DNA of 35,393 bases, taken from assembly GCA_016869175.1 (NCBI GenBank), contig VGEV01000020.1:1-35393 (forward strand). Reading direction: 5' to 3'. Made by a program: the position numbers and the translations under genes. Below are positions 11,729 to 20,049 of the stretch, in pieces. This stretch comes from Alphaproteobacteria bacterium (GTDB lineage Bacteria; Pseudomonadota; Alphaproteobacteria; GCA-2731375). Numbering within the stretch: the first letter of the stretch is position 1; every line of letters begins with the position of its first letter. Below the pieces are notes generated by a model. That model had not been told where the DNA came from, did not search any database, and was given only the letters and a program-made list of their open reading frames with translations.

Positions 11729-13495
11729 GTGAACCAGCCCGATCCGGTCGTCGTCGAGGTCATCCGCAACCGGCTCGCCTCCGTGCTGTTCGCCGGCTCC
11801 ATTGCCCTCAAGAGGGCCGCCTACAGCACCGTCATCACGGAGGCGGACGACTTCAGCATTGCGATCTTCGACACGCGATGCCAATTGGTCGCCCAACTCG
11901 ACCAGTTGCCGATCTTCCTGGGGGCGATGCCGGAGCCGCTGCGCACCTTCGTCGACAAGTTCTCCTACGACGAGATGCAGCCGGGAGACGTCTACATCTC
12001 GAACGATCCGTTCACCGCCGGCGGCACCCACAAGAACGACATCAACATCATGGTCCCCGTCTTCGTGCAGGGGATATTGCGGCTGCTCGTCATGAGCAAG
12101 GCGCACTGGAGCGACATCGGCGGCAAATCGCCCGGGAGTTGGTCACCGGACGCCACGACATCGTTCGAAGAAGGGCTGTCGATCCCGTCGATCCGCCTGA
12201 TCAAGGCCGGCCAGCTCAACCAGGACGTCCTGGATCTGGTCCTTGCGAACACGCGGCTGCAGACCAACAACAAGGGCGACCTTCTGGCCCAGATATCGGG
12301 ATGCCACGTCGTCATCCGGGGCCTGGACGAGCTGTTCCGCAAATACGATTGGGAACTCTTCAGCGCCGTGTACAACACCATTCTCGACCGGACCGAGGCG
12401 CTTGTCCGCCGGCACATCTCGGACATCCCCGACGGCGTGTACCGGGGCTTCGAGCAGGTGGACGACGACGGGGTCAATTCGGGTCCGATCCCCATCGATC
12501 TGGACGTCATCATCGAAGGTTCGTCGTTGACGGTCGATTTTTCGCGCTGTCCGCCGCAGGCCGATGGCGCTTGCGGCAACTCCTCGTATGCGCGGACTCT
12601 CTCGATGGTGCGCACGGCCGTGCGGTCCCTGACGGCGATCAACGTGCCCAGCAACGAAGGATATTTCCGACCGATCCGCGTGGTCGCGCCTCCAGGCTCG
12701 GTGGTGCATCCGGTCGCGCCAGCGCCGGTCACTCTCGGCAATCATGTCGCGCGCGCCCTGCGCGAGGCGATTGTCAGCGCTCTTTCCCAGGCTATTCCGG
12801 ACCGGGTCGTCGCCGGCCAATTCGGCGGTGCGCTGACCATGATCATGAGCGGAGCCGACACCGCGCGAAATCGCGAATTCATCTATGTCAGCCCATATGC
12901 CGGCGGCTGGGGCGCCGGCTGCCGCCATGACGGCACCTTCCCGCTGATGATGCTGGAGGGGGGGCGAATGCGGAACGTCCCTTGCGAGGTCGTGGAGCAG
13001 CTCTATCCCCTGCGGGTGGAGAGCTACGCGCTTCGGCCGGACAGCGGCGGTCCCGGGGAGTGGCGCGGAGGATTGGGGATTCAGACGGACTTGCTGGTGC
13101 TGGCGCCCGAGCTTCGCCTCTCCGTCGCCATGGACCGACATCGGTTTCCCGCGCCGGGCCTGTTCGGCGGCGAGAACGGAGCCCACAGCAGGCTTTTCGT
13201 GCACGACGGCAACCAGGACTGGCGAGAGATCACCAAGGTGGCAGGCTATCGGCTCAGCCGCGGCAGCCTGATTTCGCATCGTTCCGGCGGTGGCGGCGGC
13301 TTCGGGCCCCCGCGCGCTCGCGATCCGGCCCGCGTTCTCGCCGATGTCGTCGCCGGATATGTGACGCCCGAGAGCGCCCGGGACCGCTTCGGCATCGTCA
13401 TTGTGGACGGCCAGGTCGACGCGGAAAACTCCAAGTCTCTGCGCGAGGGCCAAGTCGAACCATCGCCACGTCGTCGACGACCGGCCGGACTGTGA
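11729..13495 (+). CDS. Hydantoinase/oxoprolinase-family protein, B subunit (HyuB type), pair 2
   Basis: 588 aa partner of HyuA2, carrying both conserved motifs, NDPFTAGGTHKND (His101, Asp104) and HWSDIGG (His126, Asp129), plus the late RPDSGGPGEWRGG and GGGGGFGPP stretches. Two starts are possible. A GTG at 11720 overlaps the hyuA2 stop (GTGA), but GGGGAGG at 11714-11720 is correctly spaced only for the GTG at 11729, which is therefore preferred; the difference is three residues. A relic of an IS21-type transposase lies about 35 bases past the stop on the other strand, so this pair may have arrived with, or been disturbed by, a mobile element. Which substrate the A2B2 enzyme handles is unknown. 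Confidence 0.9.
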   Translation: MNQPDPVVVEVIRNRLASVLFAGSIALKRAAYSTVITEADDFSIAIFDTRCQLVAQLDQLPIFLGAMPEPLRTFVDKFSYDEMQPGDVYISNDPFTAGGTHKNDINIMVPVFVQGILRLLVMSKAHWSDIGGKSPGSWSPDATTSFEEGLSIPSIRLIKAGQLNQDVLDLVLANTRLQTNNKGDLLAQISGCHVVIRGLDELFRKYDWELFSAVYNTILDRTEALVRRHISDIPDGVYRGFEQVDDDGVNSGPIPIDLDVIIEGSSLTVDFSRCPPQADGACGNSSYARTLSMVRTAVRSLTAINVPSNEGYFRPIRVVAPPGSVVHPVAPAPVTLGNHVARALREAIVSALSQAIPDRVVAGQFGGALTMIMSGADTARNREFIYVSPYAGGWGAGCRHDGTFPLMMLEGGRMRNVPCEVVEQLYPLRVESYALRPDSGGPGEWRGGLGIQTDLLVLAPELRLSVAMDRHRFPAPGLFGGENGAHSRLFVHDGNQDWREITKVAGYRLSRGSLISHRSGGGGGFGPPRARDPARVLADVVAGYVTPESARDRFGIVIVDGQVDAENSKSLREGQVEPSPRRRRPAGL

Positions 13496-13529
13496 CGGCA
13501 GAACGGGCCACGGCTCGCATGGCAATCCG

Positions 13530-13715
13530 TTACCGCGCGCTGATCGGCGCCGCTCCCGGCGACCGTGCGGCCGGCGGATCGCGCAGGTGGCGCCGCACCG
13601 TGTTGCGCGACACCCCCAGCTCCCGCGCGATCTCTCGAACTCCCATGCCCTTCTTGGCCAGCGCCCGGATCCCTCTCGTGCGCGAAAGGGCCAACGCCGG
13701 ACTGGACAGCCGGTT
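13530..13715 (-). pseudogene. Remnant of an IS21-type transposase (IstA N-terminal helix-turn-helix)
   Basis: A 61-codon minus-strand frame with no ATG encodes IRALAKKGMGVREIARELG followed by VSRNTVRRHLRDPPAA, which closely resembles the N-terminal helix-turn-helix of IS21-family IstA proteins. The frame is closed by TAA at 13530-13532. Upstream it meets a TGA, although an ATG-AAA in the neighbouring frame just beyond suggests a frameshift. The catalytic DDE part and the partner istB are absent. The 329-base gap between hyuB2 and the amidase is otherwise empty apart from the amidase ribosome site. The HTH resemblance is clear; assignment to IS21 rather than another HTH family is from memory of the motif. 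Confidence 0.65.
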
Positions 13716-13824
13716 TCATCGGTGGATTGTTCACGCCAGCCGCGTCGCTTGAGCACGGCCGCCGTACTTGGCCCGGCCCCCCGTGCCCCATCGGGGCCGC
13801 CAAGACCACAGGGAGATCGTTCGC

Positions 13825-15102
13825 ATGGTGGAACCGAACCAGCTCACGGCGATCCAGGCCGCGACACGAATTCGCAATGGCGAGCTCACTTCGGAGGCCC
13901 TCGTTCGTGCCTGTCTGGCACGCATCGAGGAGCGCGAGGCAGCCGTCGCCGCCTGGGAGTATCTCAATCCGGCGCAGGCCGTCGCGCAGGCAAGGGCCTG
14001 CGACCGCATGAGCGAGCGGGGCGCCTTGCACGGCGTGCCCGTCGGCTTCAAGGACATCTGCGACACCGCGGACATGCCGACGACCTATGGCTCGCGGGCG
14101 CATCTCGGCCATCGCCCGACGATCGACGCCACCTGCGTTGCGCTGACCCGCACGGCCGGCGGGGTTGTCCTGGGCAAGACGGTGAGCACGGAATTCGCCG
14201 GGCGCCATGCCGGCAAGACCGCCAATCCGCACGATCCCCTGCGCACGCCGGGCGGCTCGTCCAGCGGTTCGGCGGCGGCGGTCGCCGATTACATGGTGCC
14301 GTTGGCGACCGCCACCCAGACCGGTGGGTCGGTCATTCGGCCAGCCGCCTATTGCGGCGCCTTCGGCTACAAGGCGACCTTTGGCCATCTCAGTTTCGAG
14401 GGCATCCGGCACGGCGCGGAGACGTTCGACACGCTGGGCTGCATGGCGCGCTCGGTCGAGGATCTGGCGCTGTTTCGCGCGGTGCTGATGGGCGTGCGAC
14501 CGGAGCCGCTGCAAGCGCCGGGCGCTGCGCCCCGCATCGCCTTCTGCCGGACCTTCCGTTGGGAGGAGGCCGACGACGCCACGCGGCGCTGCCTGGAAGC
14601 CGCCGCCCAGAGGTTGCGGCGCGCGGGCGCGGCGGTATCCGACCTCGCGCTGCCCAAGCCGTTCGCGGACATTTACGATCTCGCCTGGACGATCATGCAC
14701 TTCGAGTATGCGCGCAATGTCAGCCCCGAATGGCGCGAGCAGCCCGACAACGTGTCGTCGGCGATGCGCAAGATGATCGACGCCTCGGCGGAAATTCCCC
14801 TCGCGCGCTATCTCGCGGCGCTCGAGCGCATCGACCGCCTGCGGGCGGAGATCCAGGAAATCGCCTCGGGTTACGATGCGTTCCTGACACCGAGCGCCAT
14901 CGGCGAGGCGCATGTCGGCCTCAACGACACCGGGCCGGTCACCTTCAACGTGATCTGGAACGCCATGGGCATGCCCTGCATCACCATCCCGGCGTTCAAG
15001 GGACCGAACGGAATGCCGATCGGCGCCCAGTTCGTCGCTGCGCGCCATCGCGACGGGGCGTTGTTCGACGTCGCCGGCTGGGCGGCGGCCCGGCTGATGT
15101 AA
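13825..15102 (+). CDS. Amidase (amidase signature family)
   Basis: 425 aa hydrolase of carboxamides to acid plus ammonia or amine, presumably cytoplasmic (no signal peptide). The Ser-cisSer-Lys triad is visible: Lys76 in PVGFKD, Ser145 in GGSSSGS and nucleophile Ser169 in TQTGGSVIRP. These spacings equal those of malonamidase E2 (Lys62, Ser131, Ser155) shifted by 14. The start is the ATG at 13825, eight bases after GGGAGAT; an upstream in-frame start would add 19 unrelated residues. It stands alone on the plus strand, with its stop ten bases from the end of the convergent hydrolase gene. In this context it could open an amide released by, or parallel to, the HyuA/HyuB reaction. The substrate is unknown; GatA is unlikely because gatB and gatC are absent. 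Confidence 0.9.
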   Translation: MVEPNQLTAIQAATRIRNGELTSEALVRACLARIEEREAAVAAWEYLNPAQAVAQARACDRMSERGALHGVPVGFKDICDTADMPTTYGSRAHLGHRPTIDATCVALTRTAGGVVLGKTVSTEFAGRHAGKTANPHDPLRTPGGSSSGSAAAVADYMVPLATATQTGGSVIRPAAYCGAFGYKATFGHLSFEGIRHGAETFDTLGCMARSVEDLALFRAVLMGVRPEPLQAPGAAPRIAFCRTFRWEEADDATRRCLEAAAQRLRRAGAAVSDLALPKPFADIYDLAWTIMHFEYARNVSPEWREQPDNVSSAMRKMIDASAEIPLARYLAALERIDRLRAEIQEIASGYDAFLTPSAIGEAHVGLNDTGPVTFNVIWNAMGMPCITIPAFKGPNGMPIGAQFVAARHRDGALFDVAGWAAARLM

Positions 15103-15111
15103 GCGCTCGCC

Positions 15112-15951
15112 TCAGCCCCGCCACGAGCCCCAGCGTCCGCAGTCGACCGCCGAAAGAAAGCCGTCGACGAGGGCGTTGAAGGCCTCCGGCTCTTCGGTGT
15201 TCAGCGTGTGCCCGGTCCAGGGCAGAACGGCAAGTCCCACATGCGGCGCGGTGCGGGCGATGAACACGCTGGCCTCGAAGGCGGGCAGGTCCTGATCGCC
15301 GACGGCGACCAGGACCGGCATCGGCAGCCGGGCGATCTGGTCCTTGAGTTCGAAGACCGGGCGCCGCTGCATCAACGCGTTGGCCATCAGGTGGGCGCTG
15401 CCGACCGGCGAGAAGTCGCGCATCTGCGACAGGAATTCGTGCCATGCCCGCGGGTCCTTCACCCGCAACGCCTGGCGCTGCGGCGCGGCCTCGATGTTGG
15501 ACACCAGGCCGGCCATGCCTTGGCTCGCGATGGCATCGGACAGGGCCTGCGCGCCCTTGAGCCAGCGCTCGCGATCGACCGATCCGGCGCCGGCGCCGGC
15601 CACGACCACGGCGCGCGCCATCTGGGGATGCGCGATGGCGAAATTCAATGCGACATTCCCGCCCGTCGCCAGGCCGACGACATGGGCCTGTGTGGCGCCC
15701 GCATGCAGGAGCACGCAACGCAGGTCCTCGACCAGCGCGTCGTGACTGTAGGCCTCACGCGTTCCCGGCACCTGCGATGGCGGATAGCCACGATTGTTGT
15801 AGGTGATGACCCGGTATTTCCGGGCGAAATGGCGGACCTGCGGCTCCCACGCCCGCATGTCGCTGGCGAATTCGTGGCTGAAGATGACGGGAAATCCCGT
15901 GCCGCTCACCTCATAGTGGATCTCGCATTCCCTGGCTGCCGCCTTGGGCAT
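15112..15951 (-). CDS. Alpha/beta-hydrolase-fold protein lacking the nucleophile serine
   Basis: 279 aa. It has the fold's landmarks: FSHEFA (oxyanion region), WEPQVRHFARKYRVI, an acid in GDQD (Asp221) and TGHTLNTEEPEAFN (His248). The nucleophile elbow, however, reads GLATGG, with Ala95 (codon GCG, bases 15667-15669) where the Ser of G-x-S-x-G is expected. The rest is not degraded, so it may be a non-catalytic or changed-function protein rather than a pseudogene. It is clearly paralogous to the intact hydrolase at 19150-20031, which reads GLSMGG. The start at 15951 follows GGGAGAG; a longer frame to 16029 adds 26 residues of unrelated sequence. It is divergent from dctP and convergent with the amidase. 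Confidence 0.85.
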   Translation of the reverse strand: MPKAAARECEIHYEVSGTGFPVIFSHEFASDMRAWEPQVRHFARKYRVITYNNRGYPPSQVPGTREAYSHDALVEDLRCVLLHAGATQAHVVGLATGGNVALNFAIAHPQMARAVVVAGAGAGSVDRERWLKGAQALSDAIASQGMAGLVSNIEAAPQRQALRVKDPRAWHEFLSQMRDFSPVGSAHLMANALMQRRPVFELKDQIARLPMPVLVAVGDQDLPAFEASVFIARTAPHVGLAVLPWTGHTLNTEEPEAFNALVDGFLSAVDCGRWGSWRG

Positions 15952-16090
15952 GGCGCCGCTCTCCCGATGCAGCCTGCGCCGGTCCCTCGCGCGCGGCCCG
16001 CAGACGGCAAAGCATAGTCGTCCGGGCAAAGCGCGGTCCAGCCGAAGCGCCGCGCCTTTCGATCGTCGTCCGGTTCGATGATCCGGCGCC

Positions 16091-16120
16091 TTGACTTCGG
16101 CGTCCGCCGACCCCTACCGT
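16091..16120 (+). promoter_or_regulatory. Candidate promoter of the TRAP operon
   Basis: TTGACT, an 18-base spacer and TACCGT lie about 120 bases before dctP, inside the 290-base gap shared with the divergent hydrolase gene. The -35 box matches five of six consensus bases and the -10 only three. Nothing else gene-like was seen in this gap. Prediction by eye only. Confidence 0.3.
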
Positions 16121-16241
16121 CGCGCGTAAGGCGCGTCGGGGAAGCGCGCGCCAATCATCGCCGTCGGGCAACCTTGCGGTCGCTGGTTGCGCGCAATCGC
16201 GATCGCACGGCCGCCGCGCCGGGCCGAACAGGGGGAGATTG

Positions 16242-17225
16242 ATGATCGGACGGTTCTCGCTGACGATCGCCGTCGTCGCTGCCGGCATCGCCTGGACGGG
16301 CATGGCACTGGCGCAACAGAAGATCACGCTGCGCATCGGCCATGTCACCTCGCTGCAGGGCATCACCGGCCAGGGCTCGACCAAGCTCAAGGAAGTGGCC
16401 GACAAGTTGTCGAATGGCGCCATTCAGGTCGAGATCTTTCCCAACGGCCAGCTGGGCGGCGAGCTCGAGATGGTCTCGCAGGTGCGCCTGGGCACGCTCG
16501 ACATGGGGATTATCGGCTCAGGCATCGTGGCGGCGATCGAGCCGACCTTCAGCCTCACCGAATTGCCGTTCATCTGGAAGTCGGGCGAGGCGGCCTGGAC
16601 GGTCCTGAACGGGCCGATCGGCCAGAAGGTGCAGGCGCTGCTCGAGCCCAAGGGCATCAAGGGCCTCGGCTGGGGGGTTTGGGGCTTTCGCGGCTTTCTC
16701 ACCAACGGCTTCGACGTCCAGACACCCGACGATCTCAAGGGCAAGAAGATCCGGGTGATCGAGAATCCGCTTTATGTGCGTACCATCCGCGCCTATAGCG
16801 GCAACCCGGTGCCGATGGCCTGGCCCGAGGTCTATTCCGCGTTGCAGCAGAAGACAATCGACGGCGTCGAGACCAATTACTATGGCATGACCGACGCCAA
16901 GCTGTTTGAGGTGGCGAAGAACCTTACCGTCACCGACCATATCTGGACGGCGACTGTCTTCATAATCAACCTCAAGAAGTACCAGTCGCTGTTGGCCGAG
17001 CATCAGAAGATCATCGAGCAGGCGGCGCGAGAGGGCGGCGCGGTGATGAATGCGGGCGCCAAGAAGTCGAACGATGATGCGATCGACCAAATCGAGAAGG
17101 CGGGCGGCAAGATCATCCGCGCGGATCGCGCGGCTTTCGGCAAGGCGGTTGAGCCGGTGCACAAGTATTTCGCCAACCTGGTAGGGCAGGATTTGCTCGA
17201 CGAGGTCGCCGCCGCCCAGAAATAG
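16242..17225 (+). CDS. TRAP transporter solute-binding protein (DctP family)
   Basis: 327 aa periplasmic receptor of a tripartite ATP-independent transporter, which typically captures carboxylates. A Sec signal peptide spans residues 1-24, ending ALA before QQKITLRIGH. Family landmarks are NGQLGGELEMVSQVRLGTLDM, the KKIRVIENPLY stretch with the arginine that normally binds the ligand carboxylate, and PMAWPEVYSALQQKTIDGVE. The start is the ATG at 16242 after GGGGGAGA (short spacing); an in-frame TTG one codon earlier is less likely. It is the first gene of dctP-dctQ-dctM. The receptor class points to an organic acid, in keeping with uptake or scavenging of an acid related to the neighbouring hydrolases; the ligand itself is unknown. 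Confidence 0.93.
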   Translation: MIGRFSLTIAVVAAGIAWTGMALAQQKITLRIGHVTSLQGITGQGSTKLKEVADKLSNGAIQVEIFPNGQLGGELEMVSQVRLGTLDMGIIGSGIVAAIEPTFSLTELPFIWKSGEAAWTVLNGPIGQKVQALLEPKGIKGLGWGVWGFRGFLTNGFDVQTPDDLKGKKIRVIENPLYVRTIRAYSGNPVPMAWPEVYSALQQKTIDGVETNYYGMTDAKLFEVAKNLTVTDHIWTATVFIINLKKYQSLLAEHQKIIEQAAREGGAVMNAGAKKSNDDAIDQIEKAGGKIIRADRAAFGKAVEPVHKYFANLVGQDLLDEVAAAQK

Positions 17226-17285
17226 CGACGCCGTCAGCCGCGGGCGGCCACGCCATTGGTCCCGCCGCCGGAAGAACTGGTTGCC

Positions 17286-17852
17286 ATGGTGCTCGTGTTG
17301 GCGGCGCTCGCGGCGTGGTTCGCCTGGACGCTGCGCGGGGATTGCCGCAAGGCCGATGGCCGCTTCGACCCGTGGGCGGCGTTCGAGACCTATGTCAGCC
17401 TGTTCCTGATGCTGTGCATGCTCATGTCCTCGGTGGCACAGGTCCTGGTGCGCTACCTGTTCTCCGATCTCGTCGACCTGCCCTGGACCGAGGAGTTCGG
17501 ACGGCTGGCGCTGATCTGGGCCGGGTTCTGGGGGGGCGCGGCGCTGCAACGGGCCGATGACCATATCAGCATGACCGTGGTCTTCGACCTGCTGCCCGAG
17601 CGCGCGAAGCTTGCCGTGCGTCTGTTCGGTGACATCGTCACCTTGGCGGTGTTGGCGCCCATTGTCTGGCTGGGCTGGGAGTCGGCGCGCAATCTCGACA
17701 TCATGCACGCGATCTCGCTGGGCTTGCCGCTTTCGGTCTTCGCCTATCCGGTGCCGGTGGCGGGCGCGCTGATGGTGCTGCACACCGTGGCGCTGATGGT
17801 GCGGCGATTGACCGGGCGGCCGCCGGTTCGGCACCTCGAGCCGGCGGTCTAG
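17286..17852 (+). CDS. TRAP transporter small permease (DctQ family)
   Basis: 188 aa inner-membrane subunit that bridges the binding protein and the large permease. Five hydrophobic segments are visible: MVLVLAALAAWFAWTL, then YVSLFLMLCMLMSSVAQVLV, IWAGFWGGAAL, FGDIVTLAVLAPIVWLGW and YPVPVAGALMVLHTVALMV. The first is an extra N-terminal segment compared with the usual four-helix DctQ. The conserved WTEEFGRLALIW and DDHISMTVV stretches are present. The ATG at 17286, about nine bases after GGAAGAA, is preferred; a TTG ten codons upstream keeps the frame but lacks a ribosome site. It lies between dctP and dctM, three bases from dctM. Confidence 0.88.
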   Translation: MVLVLAALAAWFAWTLRGDCRKADGRFDPWAAFETYVSLFLMLCMLMSSVAQVLVRYLFSDLVDLPWTEEFGRLALIWAGFWGGAALQRADDHISMTVVFDLLPERAKLAVRLFGDIVTLAVLAPIVWLGWESARNLDIMHAISLGLPLSVFAYPVPVAGALMVLHTVALMVRRLTGRPPVRHLEPAV

Positions 17853-17855
17853 CGC

Positions 17856-19145
17856 ATGGGGTCGCTCGGCTACGTGCTGCTGGTCTTTTTCGGGTTGTTC
17901 GCGCTGCGGCTGCCGATCGCCGTCGTGCTCATCGCCTCGACCATCGTCGGCCTGCTGCTGGCCCCCGCCCAGATTCCGCTCGCCACCCTGCCGACCACGC
18001 TGTGGCACGGGGTGAACCACTTCGTGCTGATGGCGATCCCGTTCTTCATCCTGATGGGCGACCTGGCGCTGGCGAGCGGCGTGACGAAGCGGCTGGTCGA
18101 CCTGACCAAGGCCTTCGTCGGCCATATCGCGGGTGGCCTTGCCCATGTCAGCGTGCTGGTCAACATGGTGATGGCGGGCATGTCCGGTTCGGACCTGGCC
18201 GACGCCGCGGCCACCGGCAAGCTGCTGATCCCGGCCATGCAGCGCTCCGGCTATCCGACCGGTTATGCCGCTTCGATCATCGCCGGCGCGGCGATGATCG
18301 GACCGCTGATTCCGCCCAGCATCGCCTTCATCATCTTCGCCGCGGCGACGGATACTTCGGTCGGGCGGCTGTTCCTGGGCGGGGCCATCCCCGGGGTGAT
18401 GCTCGGCGTCTTCCTGATGCTGCAGGCTTATTTCGTGGCGCGTCGCAACGGCTATCCGCGCGAGCCCCGCATGCCCTACCGCGAGCGTGTGCGGGCGACC
18501 GCGCTCGGCCTGCCGGTCCTGGCGATCCCGGTGATCGTGTTGGGCAGCATACTGGCCGGCGTCGCCACGCCGACCGAGGCCGCGGTGCTGGGCGTCCTGG
18601 GGGTGATCATCATCGGCGCGCTCTATCGTGAACTCAGCGTCGCGGTGTTCGCCCGCCAATGCCTTGCGACCATTCGCACCATCGGCGCGGTGTTCCTCAT
18701 CATCGCCGCCGCCGCCGCCTTCGGCCGCGTGCTGACGCTTTACGGCGCGGCGGAATCCCTGGCGCAGTGGATGACCGGCCTAACCACGAATCCATTGCTC
18801 TTCCTGCTCGGGGCGAACGTGGTCTTCCTGCTGCTTGGCGGCATGATCGACACCGTGCCGATCCTGCTGGTCTTCGTGCCGTTGCTGATGCCGACGGTGG
18901 CGGCGCTGGGCATCGACACCGTGCATTTCGGCGTCATCACCGTGTTCAACCTGCTGGTCGGCCTCGTCACGCCGCCCTATGGCCTGACCATGTACCTGCT
19001 ATGTCGACTGTCAGGCATCGGCATGCTGGAATTCTGGCGCTACCAGTGGCCGATCTTTCTGACCATGCTGTTCGCGCTCGGCCTGGTGACGGTATTCCCT
19101 TGGCTCACCACCTACCTGCCCGACCTTGTGATGCCGGTGCGTTGA
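17856..19145 (+). CDS. TRAP transporter large permease (DctM family)
   Basis: 429 aa membrane protein that forms the sodium-driven translocation pathway. Many hydrophobic helices cover the whole length. Family landmarks are FILMGDLALASGVTKRLV, the MSGSDLADAAATGKLLIPAM stretch, MIGPLIPPSIAFIIF and, near the end, LLVGLVTPPYGLTMYLL. Length is normal. It begins three bases after dctQ and ends four bases before the stop of the convergent hydrolase gene, leaving no room for a long terminator. With dctP and dctQ it makes a complete transporter. Confidence 0.94.
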   Translation: MGSLGYVLLVFFGLFALRLPIAVVLIASTIVGLLLAPAQIPLATLPTTLWHGVNHFVLMAIPFFILMGDLALASGVTKRLVDLTKAFVGHIAGGLAHVSVLVNMVMAGMSGSDLADAAATGKLLIPAMQRSGYPTGYAASIIAGAAMIGPLIPPSIAFIIFAAATDTSVGRLFLGGAIPGVMLGVFLMLQAYFVARRNGYPREPRMPYRERVRATALGLPVLAIPVIVLGSILAGVATPTEAAVLGVLGVIIIGALYRELSVAVFARQCLATIRTIGAVFLIIAAAAAFGRVLTLYGAAESLAQWMTGLTTNPLLFLLGANVVFLLLGGMIDTVPILLVFVPLLMPTVAALGIDTVHFGVITVFNLLVGLVTPPYGLTMYLLCRLSGIGMLEFWRYQWPIFLTMLFALGLVTVFPWLTTYLPDLVMPVR

Positions 19146-19149
19146 GGCC

Positions 19150-20031
19150 TCAACGCATGCCGGAGATGCCGTCGCTCGCCGTGCGGGGATCGCGCATGGG
19201 CCAGCGGCCGGCATCCACCTGGGCGAGGAAGTCGGCAAGCGCGGCGTTGAAGGCAACGGGCTCTTCCAGGTTGATCGTGTGACCGGAATTGGGGATCACC
19301 AGCAGGCCGGCGGAGGGAATGGCGCGCTTCAGGAAAATGCTGGGGTTTAGGCAGGGCTGGTCCTCGTCGCCGGTCAGCACCAGGGTCGGCACGGTCAGCT
19401 TGCGCAGCCGGTCCTCCAGATCGTAGAGCGACGGCCGTTCCTTCAGCACGCCCAACAGGGTTTGGGCCGCGCCCTTGGCCGAATGCCCGGACAGCATGCG
19501 CTTGAACTCGGCAAAGCCGCGGGGGTCCTTGTCCTCGAACTGCACCCGCGTCGGACCTTGGACGTAGGCCGCGGCGAACCGCTCCATTCCGTCGATCTCG
19601 ATCTTGGCGGCCATGTCCTCGGCTTCCTTCCGGACCTTCGCGCGCTGGTCCTTCTCCGCCCCGTAGCCGCAACCCGCAACCAGCAGCGAGCGCGCGCGTT
19701 CGGGGTAGTTCAGGCCGAAATGCAGCGCGGCAAAACCGCCCATCGACAGGCCCACGACATGCGCCCTGTCGATCCTGAGCGCGTCAAGCACGGCCTTCAC
19801 ATCCTCGCAAGCCCGCTGCTGGGAGTATTGCGAGACCGCATCCGGCACGTCCGACGGCGGCACGCTACGCGCGTTGAAGATGATACAGCGATAGCGCCGC
19901 GCGAAGTGTCGGACCTGCGGCTCCCAGCTGCGAAGGCTGCCGGCGAATTCGTGGATGAAGAGGACGGGCGTGCCGCCGGCGGTTTCCTCGAGATAGAGCT
20001 TCACGCCGTCATCGGTCGTGAGAAAGGGCAT
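19150..20031 (-). CDS. Alpha/beta hydrolase with intact catalytic triad
   Basis: 293 aa, with nucleophile Ser96 in GLSMGG, acid Asp224 in GDEDQP and His251 in SGHTINLEEP. It resembles enol-lactonase/esterase-like hydrolases but the substrate is not identifiable. It shares with the protein at 15112-15951 the HEFA oxyanion region, WEPQVRHFAR, PPS.VP, the strand before the nucleophile (HVVGL) and the ending VD.GRW, so the two are paralogues. The ATG follows GGGAGG four bases upstream. It is the last gene of the minus-strand operon hyuA3-hyuB3-hydrolase, 18 bases after the hyuB3 stop, which suggests that it acts on the product of that pair or a related ester or lactone. Confidence 0.9.
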   Translation of the reverse strand: MPFLTTDDGVKLYLEETAGGTPVLFIHEFAGSLRSWEPQVRHFARRYRCIIFNARSVPPSDVPDAVSQYSQQRACEDVKAVLDALRIDRAHVVGLSMGGFAALHFGLNYPERARSLLVAGCGYGAEKDQRAKVRKEAEDMAAKIEIDGMERFAAAYVQGPTRVQFEDKDPRGFAEFKRMLSGHSAKGAAQTLLGVLKERPSLYDLEDRLRKLTVPTLVLTGDEDQPCLNPSIFLKRAIPSAGLLVIPNSGHTINLEEPVAFNAALADFLAQVDAGRWPMRDPRTASDGISGMR

Positions 20032-20049
20032 GGGACCTCCCGATCGGGG

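Noticed and set aside
13246-15048. A 600-codon minus-strand frame across hyuB2's end and the amidase
   Set aside because: Mostly antisense shadow. The only real signal in this stretch is the transposase helix-turn-helix, and it is in a different frame.
13825-15102. GatA subunit of the Glu-tRNA(Gln) amidotransferase
   Set aside because: The amidase motifs alone do not distinguish it, but gatB and gatC are absent and the setting is catabolic, so a general amidase is the safer call.
16518-18659. A 713-codon open frame on the minus strand across the TRAP genes
   Set aside because: The translation is extremely rich in Arg, His, Gln and Asp and lacks any motif; the opposite strand carries convincing DctP, DctQ and DctM.
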